DNA of 64,000 nucleotides, taken from the NCBI RefSeq assembly GCF_006088715.1, contig NZ_CP030771.1:9174001-9238000 (forward strand), given 5' to 3'. This stretch comes from Streptomyces sp. YIM 121038 (GTDB taxonomy: Bacteria; Actinomycetota; Actinomycetes; Streptomycetales; Streptomycetaceae). The notes under the pieces were generated by a model. The model made no database searches and had not been told where the DNA came from. It saw nothing but the letters and a program-made list of their open reading frames with translations. Within the stretch, counting starts at the first letter, position 1, and each line of letters begins with the position of its first letter. Positions 18,237 to 27,300 of this stretch are shown one piece after another. A program made the position numbers and the translations under genes.

Positions 18237-19202
18237 ATGGGTTCATGGCAATGGAACGATCAGCAGAGGCCCACCAGTACGGTCGGTGTCAGGGCCACCA
18301 TCGGCGCGGTCACCATGAAGGACGACCCGCAGGCCGCCCAGCGCCCGTACGTCTTCGTCCGCGGCCTCGACTCGAAGCTGCACGTCAACTGGTGGGACGG
18401 CAAGGCGTGGCACTGGAGCGCCCAGGGCTCGCCCAGCGGCCGCGGCGTCATCGAGAAGGTCGGCGCGGTCACGGTTCAGGACGGTCCGGCCGCGCCGCAG
18501 CGGCCGTACGCGTTCGTCATCGGCGACGACTTCCGGCTGTGGGTCAACTGGTGGGACGGCGCGAAGTGGAACTGGAGCGACCAGGGCGCACCGCCGAGCC
18601 GCACCCTCTCGCGCCCCCTGGGCGTGACCACCGTGCGGGACACCCCGGACGCCTTCACCCGCCCCTACGCCTTCGTCATCACCGATGACTCCCGGGTCTG
18701 GGTCAACTGGTGGGACGGCGCGAAGTGGAACTGGAGCGACCAGGGCGCACCGTCGGGGCAGCCGGTCAAGAAGGGCGCCGGTGTCATCAGCGTCCAGGAC
18801 AACCCGAACGCGGTGGAGCGGCCGTACGCCTTCGTCCAGGGCTACGACTCGAAGCTGTACGTGAACTGGTGGGACGGCGCGAAGTGGAACTGGAGCGATC
18901 AGGGCGCGCCCGGCGGGCGGCTCATCCTCGACTCCGTCGGCGCGATCACGATGAAGGACGACCCCGGCGCCTTCACCCGCCCCTACGTCTTCGTCATCGG
19001 TGACGACTCCAAGCTGTACGTGAACTGGTGGGACGGCAACAAGTGGAACTGGGCGGCCCAGGGCACCCCCGCCGGCCGCGTCGCCGAACGCCCCGGTGAA
19101 GCCATCACCGTCCAGGACAACCCCAGCGCGTCACAACGCCCCTACGCCTTCGTGATCACCGATGACTCCGACCTCTGGGTCAACTGGTGGTCCCTGCCCT
19201 GA
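18237..19202 (+). CDS. six-repeat lectin-like beta-propeller protein
   Basis: 321 residues built of six copies of a 53-residue unit. Each unit has a TVQDNP-like turn, RPYAFVI, a D-D-S-K-L-Y strand and VNWWDGAKWNWSDQGAP; the VNWW codons start at 18384, 18543, 18702, 18861, 19020 and 19179, exactly 159 bases apart. The last copy stops at VNWWSLP. The pattern is like PLL-type and other carbohydrate-binding propellers with one blade per repeat; sugar binding is inference. There is no signal peptide, so the protein is cytoplasmic or exported unconventionally. GGGGAGGG precedes ATG 18237, and a hairpin follows the stop. Confidence 0.8.
   Translation: MGSWQWNDQQRPTSTVGVRATIGAVTMKDDPQAAQRPYVFVRGLDSKLHVNWWDGKAWHWSAQGSPSGRGVIEKVGAVTVQDGPAAPQRPYAFVIGDDFRLWVNWWDGAKWNWSDQGAPPSRTLSRPLGVTTVRDTPDAFTRPYAFVITDDSRVWVNWWDGAKWNWSDQGAPSGQPVKKGAGVISVQDNPNAVERPYAFVQGYDSKLYVNWWDGAKWNWSDQGAPGGRLILDSVGAITMKDDPGAFTRPYVFVIGDDSKLYVNWWDGNKWNWAAQGTPAGRVAERPGEAITVQDNPSASQRPYAFVITDDSDLWVNWWSLP
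18384..19200 (+). repeat. 159-bp coding repeats, six copies
   Basis: The period is exact across all five intervals. Copies 2 and 3 share an unbroken run of about 51 identical bases from 18543 and 18702, and copy 4 differs at only a few positions there. That points to recent duplication or gene conversion inside the propeller gene. Confidence 0.9.
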
Positions 19203-19215
19203 GCCGCAGCCGTCA

Positions 19216-19245
19216 GGCGGGCCCCGGACCGACACGGGGCCCGCC
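19216..19245. terminator. hairpin after the propeller gene
   Basis: GGCGGGCCCCG pairs with CGGGGCCCGCC across an 8-base loop, 14 bases after the stop. It can serve both this gene and the convergent gene ending at 19288. Confidence 0.7.
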
Positions 19246-19287
19246 ACCCGACGGGGGACCGGGGCGGGTGACCCGCAGGCCCGGCCG

Positions 19288-19782
19288 CTACCGGTTGGCG
19301 TGCAGGGCGGGGACGATGCGCCAGTCCCGTTGGAAGACGAGGTTGTGCAGGTCGGCGGCGATGATGGTGCGGAAGGTGGGGAGGAGTTCGGCGGCCTGGG
19401 CGGGGGTGAAGACGTTCAGGGGCCATTCGGCGACGGTGGCGCCGCGCAGGTGGGGGTGGTGGAAGCCGGCGTCGTAATGGGCGTGGAGGGCGAGGGCGGG
19501 GAGGTCGGCGCGGACCTGTTCGGGCCAGGTCAGACGCCAGGTGGCGTAGCTGCCCCCGTGCCGGTCGCGGCGCAGGCCGGTGGCGTGGAGGGTGCCGGTG
19601 CCGAGCAGCAGATGGGCGTCGTACTCGGTGAGGGCCTGGCGGGCGGGGGCGTCGAGCAGGTCGGTCGTGGTGGCGAAGACGGCTTCCTTGGCGGGGCGTT
19701 CGGTCTGCCCGGCGTGGGTGCCGTCGCGCAGATCGGTGAAGTGGCGGACGAGGGCCTCGATGGGGGCGGGCGGTGCGGTCAT
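19288..19782 (-). CDS. hypothetical protein
   Basis: 164 residues that I do not recognise. No signal peptide or membrane helix. His and Trp are frequent in the middle (ALHAHYDAGFHHPHLRGATV; ATWRLTWPEQV), which could indicate a metal or ligand site but no known motif fits. The C-terminus is helical then basic. It is the last gene of a leftward run (MFS exporter, SDR, esterase, this gene) and starts 27 bases after the esterase stop, so it is probably co-transcribed. Confidence 0.65.
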   Translation of the reverse strand: MTAPPAPIEALVRHFTDLRDGTHAGQTERPAKEAVFATTTDLLDAPARQALTEYDAHLLLGTGTLHATGLRRDRHGGSYATWRLTWPEQVRADLPALALHAHYDAGFHHPHLRGATVAEWPLNVFTPAQAAELLPTFRTIIAADLHNLVFQRDWRIVPALHANR

Positions 19783-19809
19783 GGTGGGCGTCCGTTCCGG
19801 GAGCGTCGG

Positions 19810-20601
19810 TCAGGGCAGGTGGCGCAGGGAGTCGGCCAGGTGGGGCAGGAGGCGGCTCCGCGGGCGGAGGAGGTCGGCGTGCGCGGCGCCGGGCGCGTGG
19901 ATGAGCCGGGCGGGGACGCCAGCGGCCTTCAGGAGCCCGGCGTAGGCGAGGACGTCGTCGGCGACGGGGCCCAGGGCGCCGACGGCGAGCACCGCGGGGG
20001 CAAGCCCCCGTAGGTCGGGGGCGTCGAGCGGCGTGCTGTGCAGGGCCGTGCCGTCGGACGCGACAGCCGTGGCGGGCCCGGTGCCGCGCCAGGCGCGCCA
20101 GGCCCGGCGCAGCGCCGCGGGCTGGGGGAAGGCGCCCGGGTCCCGCAGATGACTGGGCGTGGCGCAGGCCGGGGCGAGGGGCGGGTAGGCCAGTAGCTGG
20201 GCGTCCAGGCGGCGCCCGCGGTCGCGTTGCGCGAGGGCGGCGCCCGCGGCCAGGGTGGCGCCCGCGCTGTCCCCGCCGACCGCGATCGGGGCATCGGTGC
20301 GTTCGGCCGCCCAGTCCAGTACGGCGAGGACGTCTTCGAGCGCGGCCGGGTGGCGGTGCGCGGGAGCGAGCCGGTAGTCGACGCTCACGACGTTCCAGCC
20401 GCTCAGGGCGGCGAGGCGGTGGGTGACCGGGTGCCAGTCGGCGGCGGAACCGTACTGCCAGCTCCCGCCGTGCGCCCAGACCAGCCAGCCGCCGGGGCGG
20501 GCCCCGGGCTCGTACACGCGCACGGGGACGGGGCTCGGCGCCGGGACGGTCAGCTGCCGCCAGGCGAGGTCGCCCGCGCGGACCGCGCTGCTCGTGATCA
20601 T
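19810..20601 (-). CDS. alpha/beta hydrolase (HSL-type esterase family), catalytic Asp apparently lost
   Basis: 263 residues. The oxyanion-hole motif HGG is at 44-46, the nucleophile Ser112 lies in GGDSAGA, and His241 in GAAHADL. In hormone-sensitive-lipase relatives the catalytic acid sits in a block like ELDPLRDEGLAYA; here the aligned block is ALGPVADDVLAYA, placing Gly211 where Asp is expected. Asp215 or Asp216 might substitute, or the enzyme may be weak. Start ATG 20601 behind GAGGA. Part of the SDR/exporter operon, suggesting it handles an exported or imported ester. Confidence 0.82.
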   Translation of the reverse strand: MITSSAVRAGDLAWRQLTVPAPSPVPVRVYEPGARPGGWLVWAHGGSWQYGSAADWHPVTHRLAALSGWNVVSVDYRLAPAHRHPAALEDVLAVLDWAAERTDAPIAVGGDSAGATLAAGAALAQRDRGRRLDAQLLAYPPLAPACATPSHLRDPGAFPQPAALRRAWRAWRGTGPATAVASDGTALHSTPLDAPDLRGLAPAVLAVGALGPVADDVLAYAGLLKAAGVPARLIHAPGAAHADLLRPRSRLLPHLADSLRHLP

Positions 20602-20671
20602 GGCGGAGGGTCCTCTCGGTGTTCGTACGGGGCCGGATACGTATGCGTGTCCGTGTGCCTGACCGCGCGGG

Positions 20672-21460
20672 TCACAGCTGGCGGAGGGCCCCGCCGTCGA
20701 CACTCCATTCAGCACCGGTGACCTGGGCGGCGCGCGGCGAGAGGAGGTAGGCGATCAGGTCGGCGACCTGTTCGGGGGCGCCGATGCGGCCGGTGGGCAG
20801 GCGGCGCTCGTGGCGGATGAAGTGGTCGACGGCCTGGTCCGCGGGGAGGGAGAAGCGTGCGGCGAGCTGTTCGGCGAAGCCGCCGGGGGCGTCGAAGAGG
20901 GCGGTGCGGGTGGGGCCGGGCGAGACGACGTTGGAGCGGACCCCGGAGTCGCCGAGGCTCGTGGCGAGGGACTTGGAGACGGAGAGCAGGGCGGCCTTGG
21001 AGGCGGCGTAGTCGGCGATGGTGGCGTCGGGCAGCCGGGCGGCCTCGCTGGCCACGTGCACGACGCTCGCGCCGCGCGGGTTGTCCTGGAGCAGGGGCAG
21101 CGCGGCGCGGGTGAGGCGGACGGCGGCGTGCAGGTTGAGCTCGAAGGTGGTGTGCCACTGGTCGTCGTCGATGGCGGCGAAGGACGGCTGGGAGACCAGG
21201 GCGGCGGCGTTGTTGACCAGGCCGTCCAGGCGGCCGTGGGCGGAGCGTACGTGTTCGACGATCCGCTCGGCGGCCGCCGGGTCGGTGAGGTCGGCGGCGA
21301 GGAAGTCGGCCTTCGCGGGCACGGCGGCGGTGCCGGTGGTGCCGCGGGCCACGGCGACGACGTGGGCGCCCTCGTCGGCCAGCAGGCGGGCGGTGGCGTG
21401 GCCGATGCCGCTGGTGGCGCCGGTGACGACGATGACCTTGTCGGTGAGCCGGAGGTCCAT
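20672..21460 (-). CDS. short-chain dehydrogenase/reductase (SDR)
   Basis: 262 residues of classical SDR. The cofactor loop TGATSGIG is at 13-20, NNAA at 83-86, catalytic Ser138, Tyr151 and Lys155 (YAASK), and the PGPTRT block follows. It ends with VTGAEWSVDGGALRQL, typical of glucose-dehydrogenase-like SDRs with a free C-terminus. It oxidises or reduces an alcohol/carbonyl with NAD(P); the substrate is unknown. It stands between the exporter and esterase genes on the same strand. Confidence 0.93.
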   Translation of the reverse strand: MDLRLTDKVIVVTGATSGIGHATARLLADEGAHVVAVARGTTGTAAVPAKADFLAADLTDPAAAERIVEHVRSAHGRLDGLVNNAAALVSQPSFAAIDDDQWHTTFELNLHAAVRLTRAALPLLQDNPRGASVVHVASEAARLPDATIADYAASKAALLSVSKSLATSLGDSGVRSNVVSPGPTRTALFDAPGGFAEQLAARFSLPADQAVDHFIRHERRLPTGRIGAPEQVADLIAYLLSPRAAQVTGAEWSVDGGALRQL

Positions 21461-21660
21461 GAACTGCTCCTTCGAAGAAGAGATGTGGAGGTGGGTGTGG
21501 GTGTGTGGGGCGGGCCCCCGGCCCGCTGCGCCGCTCGTCGAGCGCGGGGGCCGTACGGGTGCCCGCCACCGGGTGATGCGTGCCCGCTGTCAGGCGGTCC
21601 GTGCCCGTCGCCGGGCGTCACGCGCCTGCCGTCCGGCCCCGCGCCGAGGCGACGCGGAGC

Positions 21661-23157
21661 TCAGGCCGTCGCGGCCCCGGCCCCCCGCTTCGGCCGGAGG
21701 AACACCGCCGCGAACACGACGCCGAGGAGCACCAGGGCGGCGTTGACCGCGATGGCGACCGTGATGCCGTGGTGGACGGCGGAGGCGGTGGCCGCTCCCG
21801 TGGTGGTGGCGGTGACGACGGCGGACATGATCGGGGTGCCCATGGTGATGCCGACCTGCTGGGACATCGAGGCGAGACCGGTGGCGAGGCCCTGTTCGGC
21901 GTCCGGGAGCCCGCTGGTGGCGGTCACCATGAAGCCGACGATGACGAGCATGTTGCCGATGCCGCCGAAGAAGGTGGCGGGCAGCAGCAGGGCGAGGGAC
22001 GCCCCCGTCGTCGTGCCGAGGAAGAGGAGCGCGGCGGTGAACACCGTCTGGATGACGCCGCCCGCCACCAGGGCCGTCAGCGTCGAGCGGCGCGCGATCA
22101 CCTTGGGCGCGAGGAGGCCGCCGACGACGGTGCCCGCGCCCAGGACGCCGAAGGTGACACCGGCGGCGAGCGGGGTGAAGCCGAGGGTCTTCTGGAGGTA
22201 GAGGGTGAGGACGTAGACCAGCGAGGTCTCGGTGACGAAGGCGAGCAGACCGAGGACATTGCCCCAGGCGACGGTGCGGCGGCCCAGCGTCTTCAGCGGG
22301 ACGAGCGGCTCGGCGACCTTGCGCTCGACGGCGAAGAACGCGGCGAGCAGGGCGGCGCCCGCGGCGAGGCCGGACAGGGCGTGGGCGTTCGTCCAGCCGT
22401 GTTCGCCCGCCTGGGTGAGGCCGTAGACGAGGGCGAGCAGACCGAGGGTGACGGTGAGGGCGCCGGGCAGGTCAAGCTTCGGCCGGACCGCCGGCTTGGA
22501 CTCCTTGATGACGGCGGGGGCGACGACGATCACGGCCAGGGCGACGGGCACGTTGAGGAAGAAGGCCCAGCGCCAGGAGAGCAGATCGGTCAGGACGCCC
22601 CCGAGGATCGCGCCGGTGGTGAACCCGGCGGACATCAGGGCGCCGTTGATGCCCAGCGCCTTCTGCCGCAGGGGCCCTTCGGGGAAGGAGGTGGTGAGCA
22701 GCGCGAGCCCGGCCGGGGTGGCGGCGGCCGTGGCGAGGCCCTGGGCGACGCGGGCGGCGAGCAGCACCTCCGGGCTCGTGGCCAGGCCGCCGGCGAGCGA
22801 GGCGAGGCCCAGCAGGGCGAGGCTGCCGATGAAGATCTTCTTCCGGCCGATCAGGTCGCCGATGCGGCCGAAGAAGAGGGTGAAGCCCGCCGCGCTCAGG
22901 GCGAAGGTCGTGGCGATCCACTGCAGGTCGGAGAGCGAGAAGCCGAGGCTGTCGCCGATGGCGGGCAGGGCGACGTTCAGGATCGAGAAGTCGACGGCCA
23001 GCATGAACTGGGCGACCAGCAGGACGGCCAGGGTCAGCTTCAACTCGCCGGTGAGCCGCTGGGGTTGGGCCGGAGCGGGAGCCGCAGGCCGCGTCGGAGG
23101 GGCAGGGGCGTCGGTGGGACGCGGAGCCGGGCGCGCCGCGAGCTTCGGTGCGGACAT
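21661..23157 (-). CDS. MFS transporter, DHA2/EmrB-QacA-like drug exporter
   Basis: 498 residues. After a Pro/Ala-rich cytoplasmic tail (residues 1-35) come about fourteen hydrophobic helices. Family motifs are present: FMLAVDFSILNVALPAIG (motif D1, with the Asp in helix 1), the loop motif GRIGDLIGRKK, and motif C-like GLLLT/GAILGGVL segments. Such pumps use the proton gradient to expel drugs or metabolites. Start ATG 23157 follows GGAAG. The TetR gene transcribed away from it (23392) is the likely repressor. The SDR, esterase and unknown gene downstream may modify the exported compound. Confidence 0.92.
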   Translation of the reverse strand: MSAPKLAARPAPRPTDAPAPPTRPAAPAPAQPQRLTGELKLTLAVLLVAQFMLAVDFSILNVALPAIGDSLGFSLSDLQWIATTFALSAAGFTLFFGRIGDLIGRKKIFIGSLALLGLASLAGGLATSPEVLLAARVAQGLATAAATPAGLALLTTSFPEGPLRQKALGINGALMSAGFTTGAILGGVLTDLLSWRWAFFLNVPVALAVIVVAPAVIKESKPAVRPKLDLPGALTVTLGLLALVYGLTQAGEHGWTNAHALSGLAAGAALLAAFFAVERKVAEPLVPLKTLGRRTVAWGNVLGLLAFVTETSLVYVLTLYLQKTLGFTPLAAGVTFGVLGAGTVVGGLLAPKVIARRSTLTALVAGGVIQTVFTAALLFLGTTTGASLALLLPATFFGGIGNMLVIVGFMVTATSGLPDAEQGLATGLASMSQQVGITMGTPIMSAVVTATTTGAATASAVHHGITVAIAVNAALVLLGVVFAAVFLRPKRGAGAATA

Positions 23158-23391
23158 GGGAGGGCTTCCTTTCGGCTTCACCGCGGCGGGGCGGGAAGTG
23201 CCGACGGTGCCGGGGCGGGACGCCGGGGCACCGGGGCAGGACGGAGGAGATCCTGGAGCGATCCGCCCTAATGGGTCTGTCGTTCCGTTACGGCTGAGAA
23301 GTTAGCATGCCGAAGGCGGTAAGGGAACTGGAGTCCCGATACGATGGGCGCACGCCGTGCAGCACCGCTCGACACCCCTAGGAGGGGACCC

Positions 23392-24009
23392 ATGCCTGAC
23401 GCCCCGGCACCCGGCACCGTCCGGCCGGGCGGACGCACCGCCCGCGTACGCGAGGCCGTCCTGCGGGCGGCCGGTGACGCGCTGGCCGCCGACGGGTTCG
23501 ACGCGCTCGACCTCACCGAGATCGCGAGCCGCGCGGGCGTCGGCAAGACCACGGTCTACCGCCGCTGGGGCACCCCCGGCGCGCTCGCCGCCGACCTGCT
23601 CGCCGACATGGCCGAGCAGTCGCTGCGGCGCGCCGACACCGGCAGCCTGGACGGGGACCTCGGGGCGAACGCCCGGCTCGTGGTGAAGACCCTCACCGAC
23701 CCCCGGCAGGGCCGTCTGTTCAAGGCCCTGATCGCCGCGTCCCTCTGCGACGACCAGGCCGCGCGGGCCCTGCACCGCTTCTACGAGGTGCGCATCGAGG
23801 AGTGGTCCGGCTGCGTCCGCGACGCGATCGCGCGCGGCGAACTCCCCACCGGCACCGACCCGCACGCCGTCGTCGCCGCCGTCTCGGCACCGCTGTACTA
23901 CGCCCTCCTCAACCGGGGCCGGACCGTGACCGACGCGGACGCGGACGCGGCCGCGCGGGCGGCGGCCACCGCGGCGCGGGCGGGGGTCTGGACCCCGTCA
24001 CCGGAGTGA
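23392..24009 (+). CDS. TetR/AcrR family transcriptional regulator
   Basis: 205 residues. HTH at about 35-60 (DLTEIASRAGVGKTTVYRRW) and a TetR_C-like ligand domain. AGGAGGGG stands just before ATG 23392. Divergent from the MFS exporter, so it likely represses it from the 234-bp gap; I saw no perfect long palindrome there, only short dyads such as CCGTTACGG near 23287. Ligand unknown, perhaps the exported compound. Confidence 0.9.
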   Translation: MPDAPAPGTVRPGGRTARVREAVLRAAGDALAADGFDALDLTEIASRAGVGKTTVYRRWGTPGALAADLLADMAEQSLRRADTGSLDGDLGANARLVVKTLTDPRQGRLFKALIAASLCDDQAARALHRFYEVRIEEWSGCVRDAIARGELPTGTDPHAVVAAVSAPLYYALLNRGRTVTDADADAAARAAATAARAGVWTPSPE

Positions 24010-24037
24010 AGGCGACGGGGCCGGGCAGGACGTACGG

Positions 24038-24151
24038 CTAACGGCCCGTCAGCCAGTCGATCAGCGAGCGGACGGCGGCGGACAGGACCGCCCCCGCCAC
24101 CAGGCGGACGACGGGCTTCAACTCGCGTTCCCTGCGGGGTGGGTGGGGCAT
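24038..24151 (-). CDS. 37-residue small protein
   Basis: An ATG at 24151 preceded by GGAGGA at good spacing opens a 37-codon frame ending in TAG 24038. The product has a basic N-terminus (MPHPPRRERELKP) and one amphipathic or membrane helix (VVRLVAGAVLSAAVRSLIDW). Codon use is GC3-rich like real genes. It lies between the TetR gene and the STAND-like gene, opposite in direction to both. Function unknown; small membrane peptide is the likeliest reading. Confidence 0.55.
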   Translation of the reverse strand: MPHPPRRERELKPVVRLVAGAVLSAAVRSLIDWLTGR

Positions 24152-24371
24152 GGTGTCCTCCGGTGCTCCGTGGGCGAAGAGGGGCCTGTGCCGGCCCGTC
24201 GGGGGCTACGCTCGCAAGGGGCCCCGACGGGGGTCCCGGTTCCGGAACGGACCCGAACGGCCCGGCCGTATCCCCTGGTGGCAGCCGACTGCGGGAGGCC
24301 CGGGGCCGAACGGTTCCGAAGGGCCCGGACCGGTGCGTACGCGCGGTGGCGGTGAGGAGTGCATCCGGCCG

Positions 24372-27300
24372 ATGGTGGTGACGCCCCAGGAGAGGTTCGC
24401 CGACTGGCTCGTCCAGCTGCGCGTGGCGGCCGGGAACCCGAGCTACGGCGACCTGGTGACGCACAACGCGACCGCCGCGCCCGGGCGGCTGCGCGGACAG
24501 CTCAACCGCGCGGGCCTGAGCGCTCTGCTGAACGCCGCCTTCGTACGCCCGCCGAGGTGGGAGGTCATCGAGGCGTTCGTCGACGCCTGCCGCGCGGCGG
24601 CCGTCGAACGGTACGGCGACGTCACGCCGGAGGCCGTGCCGCAGCTGCGGCGATCCCTGTGGCGCGAACGGCACGCCGACCTCGTGCGGGCCGTCGGCCC
24701 CCGGCGCCCCCGCGCGGGCGCCGCGCCGCGGGAGCCCGCGGCCGAGGAAGCGGATCCGGACGGCTCGGGGCCTCTGCCGGAGAGCGTCCACGACCGCTAC
24801 GGCGCCACCCGCAGTGCCTTCGAGAGCTACCACTCCGTCGTCCTCGACCGCGAGGAGGACCTGGCGCGGCTGCTCGCGGCCGTCCGGGGGCCGGGCGCGT
24901 ACCACGTCGTCGAGGCCCCCGCGTTCGCCGGGAAGACGGCCTTCACCGTCGAGCTGTACCGCCGTCTGTGCGCGCGGGGCTGTCCCACCGCCGTGTTCTA
25001 CGTCGTGGACCGCTACGCCCACCGGTCGCAGGACTTCCTGGAAGCGGCCATCGGGCAGCTCCTTACCGCCCTGCGCTCGCGGGAACCCCTCGCGCCGCCC
25101 GAGGAGCGGCCCGCCCAGTTCGCCCGGCTGTGGACGGGCTTCGCCGCCCTCGGCACGGCCGGGCGGCCTGCGGTGCTCCTGGTGGACGGCCTCGACGAGC
25201 AGCTCACGGCGGACGGCGTCAGCCCGCTGCTGCCCGTGCGCGTCTCCGGCCACGCCCACGTCGTCGTCGCGACCCGGAGCCTGCCCGACTTCCGCGCGGC
25301 GGTGCCCCGCCACCACGCCCTGGCGGCGACCCCGGTGCACGTCGTGCCCCTCAAGGCCAGCCCGCACGCCGAGGCCCGGCACGACGACGCGCAGCGCCAC
25401 CTGGAGCACTGGCTGTCCTCGGCGGAGCCGACACCGGAGCGCGTCGCCACGCTGCTGCGGGTCGCGGCCGCGCCCCTGACGCGGCACGACCTCGCCGATC
25501 TCCTGGACCTCGGTGTCGGCCGCGTCGCCCGGCTCCTGCACGGCATCGAGCGCTGTCTGCTGCCGCTGACCCTGGAGTGCGGCGGGACCGGCTACCAGTG
25601 GGCGCACACCACGTACGGCGAGTTCGTCGACGACTGGGTGGGCAAGGCGCGCTCCGCGCAGGAGATCCACCAGGTCATCGCGTGGGCGGACCGGTACGCG
25701 GACGACGGCTGGCCCGGGACGACGCCGCCCTTCCTCCTGCACGGCCTCCACCACTTCGTCCGCGCGCACCGCGATCTCGTGGGCGGCACGCGCCTGGTGG
25801 ACCTGGTGAGCACCGCGCGCCGCCGGCGCCTCCTCGCCGCGTACGGGCACGAAGCGACGTTCCTGGAGACCATTGCGTTCGCGCGCGAGGCCCTGCGCGT
25901 GGCACAAGGGCCCGCGACCGACCGCGGCCTGGAACTCGCGTTCAGACTCGACCTGCACCATCTGACGGCCACCGCGAGCACGGCCGGTCTGCCCTCGGGG
26001 CTGCTGGGGCTCCTCGTGCGCTCCGGGCAGGCGCGGCAGGCGGAGGGCATCGCCCTGTGCGTCGAGGAGACCTATCGCGCGGAGGCGCTCGCCGAGGTGG
26101 CCGAGGCACACCTCGACACCGGGGCCGCCGAGCGCGCGCGGGAACTCGCCGACCGGGCCTGGGCGTTCACCGCGGCCCGCGGCGAGGCGTACTGGCAGCT
26201 CGTCGCGCTCGGCACCTGCGCGCGTGCCGCGGGCAGGACCGGAGCGGGGATCCCGCCGTTCGCGCCGGGCGACTGGCTCGAAGACGCCGACCAGCGGGTG
26301 TTCTGCGCCTGCGCGCAGTACCTCCTGGAGGTCGGTGAGCCGGAGGCGGCCCGCTCGGTCCTCGCGGAACTCCTCGCGCACGAGCACGAGTACGGCCCGT
26401 TGTACCCGTGGGTGCTCGCCGACGCGGCGGCGGTACTGAGCCGCCTGGGCGACCTGGACGCCGCCGTGGACCTGGTCCGGAGAGCCGGCTCGCAGGAGCG
26501 CACCGCCTTCCTGCTGGGCAGCCACGGGACCGTGCCGGTCAGCCGGGTCGTCGGTGACCTGGTGCGTGCCGCGCGCGTCGAGGACGCGTGCGCCCTCGCC
26601 TCCGCGGCCACGAGCGAGGCGGACTATCTGCGCGCCGGGGGCCAGGCCGCGCTGAGCGAGGCACTCGCCGCGGAGGGCCATCGTGCTCGGGCGGCCGCCC
26701 TGCTGGAGCGGGAGTTGAGCCGGGCCGCGGCGATGTCGCACGAGACGATGCGCTTCGTCTCCCTGGCGTATCTGCGGGCGGCGCAGGCCGGGTGCGGCGA
26801 CGGCGACGTACCGGCCATGCGTCGTCTCGTGGAGGGCGCCGACGCCATCGAGTACGGGGACGGGCACGTCAGCGCGGGCCTGACGAAGCTGGGCGAGGGC
26901 CTGTTGGCGGCCGGTGACCGCGACGGCGCGGTCCTGGCGGCGCGGCACGCCCTCGACTTCAGCGGGCGCTACAGCCATCCCTTCGCCGACGAACTCCTGC
27001 ACCAGGTGACCGTGGCGTCGATCGAGGTGGGCGACCGGTCGGGGGCGCGCCGCGTGGCCGAGGCCAACCCCAACCGCGCCTGGCGGAGCCAGTCCGTCCG
27101 GGCGGTCGAGCTCGCGGAGGCCGCCGCCGGACACCTGGCCGCGGCCGACCGCTGCGCGACCTGGGACGCCGAACACCGCGCCGAACTGGCCCTCGCCTGG
27201 GCACGGGCCGGGAGGACCGCCGCCGCCCGGGACCTCGCGCACGGCGTCATCGCCGAGTGGAACGCGCGGCACCGCCCGGCCGGACAGCCCGACGGGATCC

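Noticed and set aside
18068..18688. 206-codon plus frame over the start of the propeller gene
   Set aside because: Out of frame with the six-repeat protein and made of Arg/Gly/His runs.
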